Positions 59,290-64,000 of a stretch of 64,000 bases of DNA are shown here, one piece after another. The DNA is from Alphaproteobacteria bacterium (GTDB lineage: Bacteria; Pseudomonadota; Alphaproteobacteria; Caulobacterales; Caulobacteraceae). A program made the position numbers and the translations under genes. The stretch lies in NCBI GenBank assembly GCA_018821435.1, contig JAHJME010000040.1, positions 105,416 to 169,415 of the forward strand, read 5' to 3'. Under the pieces are notes generated by a model. That model made no database searches, was not told the origin of the DNA, and saw nothing but the letters and a program-made list of their open reading frames with translations. Each line of letters starts with the position of its first letter. Position 1 is the stretch's first letter.

Positions 59290-60251
59290 TGGGGCACCTT
59301 CACTTCCTCGGCCTTGGCCTTGCCCAGCGCCCCGGTGGGGTTGGACTGCAGCTCGTTGATCAGCCGCTCCAGCGACTCGGCCGTGGTCTGGAGCTGGATG
59401 ACCGCGGTGGTCACCTGCGGCAGGCCGTTGGTGGCGAAGTCGGAGGTCGGGCCCTGGAGGCGGTCGATCATGACGCGCGCGTCCTTGGCGGTGGCCTTCG
59501 CCTCCTCGGCGGCGTCGGCCAGGTTGGCGATCGCCCGCTTGCCGTCGCCGTCGATCACGCCCCGGGTGGACGCGGACAGCTTGCCGATCTCGTCCGCGGC
59601 GGTGTCGATCCGCTGCAGCGCGCTCTGGGCGTCGGCGATGATCTCCTTGCGCTCGCGCAGCTCCGAGGTGAACGCCTGGGCGTCCGACAGCGAGGCCGAG
59701 AACGTCTTGATGTTCTGGTCGGAGAGCACGCGGTTCACCCGGTCCAGCGCCTCGATGGTGCGGGTCAGCACCGTGCCGCCGCCCTCCAGCAGGTCCGAGA
59801 TGGCGCTGCGCTGGCTGCGGATCACGGGAATACAATCGCGACCCAGGCCCAGGCGCTCGCAGCGGGGCTTGTCCGCTTCCTTGAGCAGCGCGCGGGTGCC
59901 GGCGCCCGCGGAGATCTGCACATAGTTCAGGCCGGTGATGCCTTGCGGCTCCAGGGTGGCGTAGCTGTCCACGCGGATCGGCACGTCCTCGGTGACGCGC
60001 ACCCGGGCGATGACGTTTCGCGGGTTGAACTTGTCCAGCGCGATCTTGGTGACCTCGCCCACCTTGATCCCGTTGAAGTGGACCTCGCCGCCTTCGTTCA
60101 GGCCGCGCACGGGTCCTTGGAAGACGATGTCGTACAGATCGTACTCGGCATTGATCCGCACGCGGGCCAGCCAGACGACGAAGACGACCATCGCCACCGT
60201 CAGGATCAAGGTGGAAAGCCCCACCAGGGCGTAGTTGGCGTTTCTTTCCAT
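59286..60251 (-). CDS. MCE-domain substrate-binding protein (MlaD family)
   Basis: 321 residues: one N-terminal transmembrane helix (about 10-30), an MCE domain (about 38-115, NEGGEVHFNGIKVGEVTKIAL then GITGLNYVQISAG) and a long helical tail (about 150-320). MCE rings form hydrophobic channels that carry lipids between membranes. TGATG overlap with the ATPase gene. Confidence 0.92.
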   Translation of the reverse strand: MERNANYALVGLSTLILTVAMVVFVVWLARVRINAEYDLYDIVFQGPVRGLNEGGEVHFNGIKVGEVTKIALDKFNPRNVIARVRVTEDVPIRVDSYATLEPQGITGLNYVQISAGAGTRALLKEADKPRCERLGLGRDCIPVIRSQRSAISDLLEGGGTVLTRTIEALDRVNRVLSDQNIKTFSASLSDAQAFTSELRERKEIIADAQSALQRIDTAADEIGKLSASTRGVIDGDGKRAIANLADAAEEAKATAKDARVMIDRLQGPTSDFATNGLPQVTTAVIQLQTTAESLERLINELQSNPTGALGKAKAEEVKVPQ

Positions 60252-61078
60252 CAGCCTTTAGTCCCAGTTCGGGCGTCGCGAGCCGCGCGGCCCCGGGGGC
60301 CTAAGAAGTATTCGCGGATCCACGGATGATCTGAACGCTCAAGCTCGTGAACCGGCGCCGTGGCGACCACATGTTTATCCGCCAGCACGGCGACGCGGTC
60401 GGTGATCTCGTAGAGAGAGTCGAGGTCGTGGGTGATCATGAACACCGTCAGGTCCAGGCTGTCGGCCAGGTCGCGGATCAGCTCGTCGAAGGCCGCCGCG
60501 CCGATCGGGTCGAGGCCGGAGGTGGGCTCGTCCAGGAAAAGCAGTTCGGGGTCCAGCGCCAGCGCGCGCGCCAGGCCGGCCCGCTTCTTCATGCCGCCGG
60601 ACAGCTCGGCCGGCTTCAGCGAGCCGGCTTCGGGACGCAGGCCGACCATGGCGATCTTCAGGTCCGCCAGCTCGTTCGCCTCGCGGCGGCTTAGCTTGGT
60701 GTGCTCCAGCATCGGCGCGGCCACGTTCTCGCGGATGGTCAGGTTCGAGAACAGGGCGCCGCCCTGGAACAGCACGCCCCAGGACCGCTCCAGCGCGCTC
60801 CAGCGCCGGCGCGAGGCCCGCCACAGCTGTTGCCCGAAGACGGTGACCTGGCCCGCGTCGGGATTGCGCAGGCCGATGATGGTGTTCAGCAGCACCGACT
60901 TGCCGGTGCCCGAACCGCCCACGACGCCCAGCACCTCGCCGCGCTTGACGGTCAGGTCCAGGTTCTCGTGGACCAGGTGGTCGCCGAACGCCGAGCACAG
61001 CCCGCGCACCTCGATGGCGGGGCCGGACTGATCCAGCAGTTCTTCGTCGGAGATGGGGCCGGTGCGCGCGTCGGTCAT
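60251..61078 (-). CDS. ABC transporter ATPase (MlaF-like)
   Basis: 275 residues from ATG at 61078. Walker A GGSGTGKSVL, signature LSGGMKKRAGLARALAL, Walker B LLFLDEPTSGLDP and H-loop ITHDLDSL; the MlaF-type 'SGGM(K/R)KR' fits the MCE group. It energises lipid transport with the permease encoded upstream. Confidence 0.93.
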   Translation of the reverse strand: MTDARTGPISDEELLDQSGPAIEVRGLCSAFGDHLVHENLDLTVKRGEVLGVVGGSGTGKSVLLNTIIGLRNPDAGQVTVFGQQLWRASRRRWSALERSWGVLFQGGALFSNLTIRENVAAPMLEHTKLSRREANELADLKIAMVGLRPEAGSLKPAELSGGMKKRAGLARALALDPELLFLDEPTSGLDPIGAAAFDELIRDLADSLDLTVFMITHDLDSLYEITDRVAVLADKHVVATAPVHELERSDHPWIREYFLGPRGRAARDARTGTKG

Positions 61079-62202
61079 ACGTCGATCTGCATGTAGATCA
61101 GGGCGAAGGCGGCATCGATCATGATGACGGCGAAAATGGCGTGGACGACGGCCGCCGTCACCCGCTGGCCCAGCGATTGGACGTCGCCGCCCACCAGCAG
61201 GCCCTGGCGGCAGCCGATCCCGGCGACCACGCCCGCCATCACCGGCGCCTTGGACAGGGCCACGAAGAAGTGGGTCGGGCCGACGTTGTCGACGATCCGC
61301 TGCAGGAAGAACGTGGGCCCCAGGCCCAGCGTCGACCAGGTCACCATCAACCCGCCCAGCAGGCCGGCCAGGGTGGCGACGAAGGTCAGCAGGGGAATGG
61401 TCACCAGCAGGGCGACGAAGCGCGGCAGCACCAGGGCCTCGAACGGATCGACCCCCATGACCTGCATAGCGTCGATCTCCTGCTGCATCTTCATCGAGCC
61501 CAGCTCGGCGGCGAACGCCGAGGCCGAGCGGCCCGAAAGCAGCACGGCGGTGATGACGATGTTGAATTCGCGGATGACGGCCACGCCGATCAGCTCGACC
61601 GAATAAACCTCGGCTCCGAACTGGCGCAGCATGTTCACCCCCAGCAGCGCCACCACGGCGCCGATGAAGAAGGTGGTGACCGCCACGATCGGGATGGCGT
61701 CCAGGCCCGCCCGCTCCATCTGGGTGAAGATCGGCGCCCAGCGAACCTTGTGCGGGGCGACCACCAGGTTCACCGCCGCCCGCCCGGACACCACCAGCAG
61801 GTGGCCCAGGAAGCCCATGGTGGTGATGAATTCGATGCCGACGTCCACGACGGCGCGGCCGATGCGGATGGTCAGCTGGTGGAAGCCCTTCGGCTCGCGG
61901 CGCACCACGGGCTCGACCTTGACCGCGTTGCTGACCAATTCCAGCAGCCGGCGCGTCTCCGGGCGCGCGGTCACGCCGTCCAGGCTGAAGCCCGGGCCGA
62001 CCGCGCGGATGATGGCGTAGGCGCCGGCCGTATCCATCCGACGGACCGGCGTGAGGTCGAACGCCACGTCCTGGCGGCCGCGCAGCTCCTGAGTCAGCGC
62101 GTCGCCGACCCCGCCCAGCAGGTTCGTCGTCCAGTCGCCGCTGAGGACCACCGTGGGGCGATCCGTCGCGGCCGGCATCTGGAAGTCTGCGGGCTTCTCC
62201 AT
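61075..62202 (-). CDS. MlaE-family permease with an N-terminal STAS domain
   Basis: 375 residues: residues about 15-115 form a STAS domain (LSGDWTTNLL, RRMDTAGAYAIIR) and 120-375 the MlaE permease with VNMLRQFGAEVYSVELIGVAVIREF (in part), LSGRSASAFAAELGSMK and the EIDAMQVMGVDPFEALVLPR coupling motif. In enterics the STAS-like partner MlaB is separate; here it is fused, as in many alphaproteobacteria. First gene of the operon. Confidence 0.93.
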   Translation of the reverse strand: MEKPADFQMPAATDRPTVVLSGDWTTNLLGGVGDALTQELRGRQDVAFDLTPVRRMDTAGAYAIIRAVGPGFSLDGVTARPETRRLLELVSNAVKVEPVVRREPKGFHQLTIRIGRAVVDVGIEFITTMGFLGHLLVVSGRAAVNLVVAPHKVRWAPIFTQMERAGLDAIPIVAVTTFFIGAVVALLGVNMLRQFGAEVYSVELIGVAVIREFNIVITAVLLSGRSASAFAAELGSMKMQQEIDAMQVMGVDPFEALVLPRFVALLVTIPLLTFVATLAGLLGGLMVTWSTLGLGPTFFLQRIVDNVGPTHFFVALSKAPVMAGVVAGIGCRQGLLVGGDVQSLGQRVTAAVVHAIFAVIMIDAAFALIYMQIDV

Positions 62203-62453
62203 GGTTAGGTTGTTTCGGGGTGCGAGGCGGCTGTCCAGCCCCGGCGTCCGAATTCGGTCTCCCTCTTGCCCATGGCGCCTTACAGAGACAGCGCCAGGGT
62301 CGAACGTCCATATGGCGAAGGTTGTTCCTCACCATGATCTCTCGATCGCGCGCGCTCTACGGCAACGCTCAGTCAAGTTTTGGTCCAAGTCTGCCGCGTA
62401 AGCATCCCGAGGTCCCACCGCGGACCCGACTCGGTAGCGTAGGAGCGGAGAGA

Positions 62454-62765
62454 GTGAATCAACTGATCGACCTGGCGGGGGCCTCCGGTGCGCGTTACCG
62501 CTACAGCCCCCTCGACGAGAACCGTTTCCTGCCGCCGGCGGGGGCGAACTACGTCATCGCCGAACTGACGGAAGATGGACCGAAGGTGGTCTACGCGGGT
62601 GAGACCGACAATCTCGCCAGCCAGACCTGGCGCTCGGATCTCGAAAAGGCGCGAAAGAAATATTCCGACGCCACCGTGCTGACCCGGCTGAACGTCACCC
62701 GCGCCGTTCGCGACGCCGAACTGGCCGACCTGATCGAGCATTATCATCCGCCGTTGAACGGCTAG
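62454..62765 (+). CDS. Small GIY-YIG-like protein
   Basis: 103 residues from GTG at 62454, with AGGAG and GGAGAGA just upstream; the longer frame to 62220 is not credible. NYVIAELTEDGPKVVYAGETDNLASQTW resembles the start of a GIY-YIG nuclease domain (YxI...VYxGxTxnL), but the downstream Arg and Glu positions are not convincing. Probably a degenerate or minimal member. Confidence 0.6.
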   Translation: MNQLIDLAGASGARYRYSPLDENRFLPPAGANYVIAELTEDGPKVVYAGETDNLASQTWRSDLEKARKKYSDATVLTRLNVTRAVRDAELADLIEHYHPPLNG

Positions 62766-62789
62766 GGCGGCCGGGTTCATGCTCGGGGC

Positions 62790-63290
62790 GTGAGCGCAGC
62801 GCCCCTCATCGTCATCTTCGGGGCCGTGGTGCGGCCCGACGGCAGCCCGTCGGCGGCGCTGCTGCGGCGGATCGGCCATGGGCTGGAGGCGGCGCGCGAA
62901 CATCCCGACGCGCCGATCCTCTGCTCCGGCGGCGCGCCACGCCCCGGCCCGACCGAGGCGTCGATCATGGCCCGGGTGCTGCTAGCGGCCGGGATCGCGC
63001 CGGACCGGCTGGTCCTGGACGAGGCAAGCCTGACCACCCTCGACAACGTCGCCGCGACCGTGGCCCGCGTCGAGGTAGGCGGTCATCCCTATGTGGTCGC
63101 GTGCAGCGACGCCTATCATCTGCCGCGCATCTGGCTGCTGCTGGCGCTGCACGGCGTGGAATGTCGGTCTTGGCGGGGCCGCGAACCGACGCCGCTGGGC
63201 CATGGCATCGCGATGGGGCTGCGCGAGGTGCTGGCGATTCCGCACAATCTGGCGCGGGCGATGGCGCGGCGCCGGCGACGCACGTCATAG
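62790..63290 (+). CDS. YdcF/DUF218-family protein
   Basis: 166 residues from GTG at 62790. DUF218 marks: VIFGAVVRPDGSPS, ILCSGGAPR, EASLTTLDNVAATV and ACSDAYHLPRI. Members such as SanA and YdcF are linked to envelope maintenance; biochemistry is unknown. No obvious signal peptide, unlike many members. Confidence 0.88.
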   Translation: MSAAPLIVIFGAVVRPDGSPSAALLRRIGHGLEAAREHPDAPILCSGGAPRPGPTEASIMARVLLAAGIAPDRLVLDEASLTTLDNVAATVARVEVGGHPYVVACSDAYHLPRIWLLLALHGVECRSWRGREPTPLGHGIAMGLREVLAIPHNLARAMARRRRRTS

Positions 63291-63320
63291 TGCTGTCCAA
63301 GTCCCACTGAAGACTGAGAC

Positions 63321-64000
63321 ATGGCTTCCGAACCGGACAACCCCTTCGCCCGCAACAGCACCTGGCCGCAGATGCCCCAGGCGCCGTTCCGCGTCGGGCC
63401 ATTGCCCAAGGCCGACCCCGCGCCGCCGCCGCCTGCGGAGCCCGCGCGGCAGACGGTGACGCCCGTCTTCACCCGGCCCACCAACGCGCCGCCCGCCTTC
63501 TCCGGCCTCACCGGCGGGGGCGGCGTCCCGCGCCTCGCGCCCCAGCCCGCGCCGAGACCCGCGCCCGCGCCGGTCGCACCGCCTGCGCCGGTTGCTGTCG
63601 CGCCCGTCGCTGTCGCGCCCGTCGCTGTCGCGCCTGTCGCTGTCGCGCCCCACGCGCCGGAACCGGTCGTCGAGCCGCCGCCGCCGCCGGACGAGCCCTA
63701 TATCGAGATCGCCCCGGTCATCGTGCAGCCGCTGGGCTCCGGCCGCCGCCGCGCCGCGCCGCCCAAGTCGCCGCTGCCGGCCATCGCCGCCACCGTGGTG
63801 GGCCTGGGCGCCGTACTGGGCATCGCCTACGCGCTCAGCCGCGGTCAGCAGGCCGCGCTGAAGGCGCCTGTCGCCGCGCCGCCCGCCGCGATCGCCGCCC
63901 CGCCAGCGCCAGTGGTCGCGCCGCTCCCGCCGCCGAAGGTGGACGCTCCGGTCGCCGTGGCCCCGGTGGCCGCGCCCGCCAAGGTCGCCGCCGCGCCGCG
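63321..64000 (+). CDS. Proline/alanine-rich single-pass membrane protein (3' truncated by window edge)
   Basis: The frame is open to the last base; 226 residues are visible. Residues 1-140 are a disordered Pro/Ala/Val region with four VAVAP repeats (63591-63650), then a positively charged SGRRRAAPP stretch and one transmembrane helix (about 155-175, AIAATVVGLGAVLGIAYAL), then another proline-rich run. Layout resembles envelope or cell-division proteins with a C-terminal periplasmic domain (for example a SPOR domain), but that part lies outside. Confidence 0.75.
   Translation, partial: MASEPDNPFARNSTWPQMPQAPFRVGPLPKADPAPPPPAEPARQTVTPVFTRPTNAPPAFSGLTGGGGVPRLAPQPAPRPAPAPVAPPAPVAVAPVAVAPVAVAPVAVAPHAPEPVVEPPPPPDEPYIEIAPVIVQPLGSGRRRAAPPKSPLPAIAATVVGLGAVLGIAYALSRGQQAALKAPVAAPPAAIAAPPAPVVAPLPPPKVDAPVAVAPVAAPAKVAAAP
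63591..63650 (+). repeat. Four 15-bp tandem repeats coding for VAVAP
   Basis: Four consecutive 15-bp units of the form GTCGCTGTCGCGCCC at 63591-63605, 63606-63620, 63621-63635 and 63636-63650, with one changed base in units 1 and 3. Near identity at DNA level suggests recent slippage expansion in the proline-rich linker. Confidence 0.9.

Noticed and set aside
60251..62335. A 694-codon reading of the MlaF frame running through the MlaE gene
   Set aside because: Only the part from 61078 resembles an ATPase; the upstream part is antisense-like and overlaps the real MlaE gene.

Overview
The window is about 70% GC, gene dense and coded on both strands. It comes from a dispersed-lifestyle alphaproteobacterium, most likely of the Caulobacteraceae (Caulobacter or a close relative). 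The evidence is the ceramide and anionic sphingolipid gene set in the order I recall for Caulobacter crescentus, the PEPxxWA-type sorting tag, the RTX metalloprotease, the Hpt and ribbon-helix-helix/EF-hand proteins, and the frequent 4-bp ATGA/GTGA/TTGA stop-start overlaps. No insertion sequence, integrase, phage gene or CRISPR array was seen. No gap between genes exceeds 300 bases. Both edges cut genes: an M14 peptidase on the left and a proline-rich membrane protein on the right.

Layout. 1-3.3 kb: two secreted peptidases or amidohydrolases. 3.3-11.2 kb (minus strand): a full kdp potassium-pump operon with sensor kinase and regulator, headed by kdpF and a second, even smaller membrane peptide. 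11.4-14.1 kb: an RTX metalloprotease and a TetR regulator. 14.1-14.3 kb: an ORF-poor gap with dyad sites and a perfect terminator that may encode a small RNA. 14.3-16.7 kb: small genes, an XRE regulator and a secreted M20 peptidase. 16.7-19.8 kb: acyl-CoA synthetase, Lrp regulator and enoyl-CoA hydratase. 19.8-23.7 kb: an EmrAB-type efflux pump split across divergent transcripts around a TetR operator, with a thioesterase inside the regulator-emrA operon. 23.7-24.7 kb: a dienelactone-hydrolase-like protein and a SWIB-domain protein.

24.9-40.3 kb is the centre of interest, a nearly uninterrupted sphingolipid island. Serine palmitoyltransferase, a dedicated acyl carrier protein, an acyl-ACP synthetase, a ceramide reductase and a GNAT-type ceramide synthase would make ceramide. 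A lipid kinase, a CDP-alcohol phosphotransferase, a cytidylyltransferase and an unknown partner would add the phosphoglycerate head group. LptF/LptG paralogues and a Wzx/MATE-like flippase are candidate exporters. Four further genes (a second nucleotidyltransferase, a HIT protein, a DUF2141 protein and a metallophosphoesterase) lie inside the island without an assigned role. The reductase gene appears to start at CTG.

40.3-49.1 kb: a secreted caspase-like protease beside a FecR-like secreted protein, a LuxR solo facing a PEP-CTERM protein, tRNA-Lys(CTT), several small secreted proteins, a signal peptidase, an RHH-TM-EF-hand protein, an Hpt protein and a LysR regulator. 49.2-54.2 kb: an assimilatory sulfate-reduction operon (cobA, DUF2849, cysI, DUF934, cysH, ferredoxin-NADP reductase). 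54.2-58.7 kb: housekeeping and stress genes including an S1/P1 nuclease, a Nudix hydrolase and folD. 58.7-62.2 kb: a four-gene MCE/Mla lipid-transport operon. 62.4-64 kb: small proteins and the truncated right-edge gene. Gene names from the Caulobacter literature are from memory and by synteny; no database search was run.
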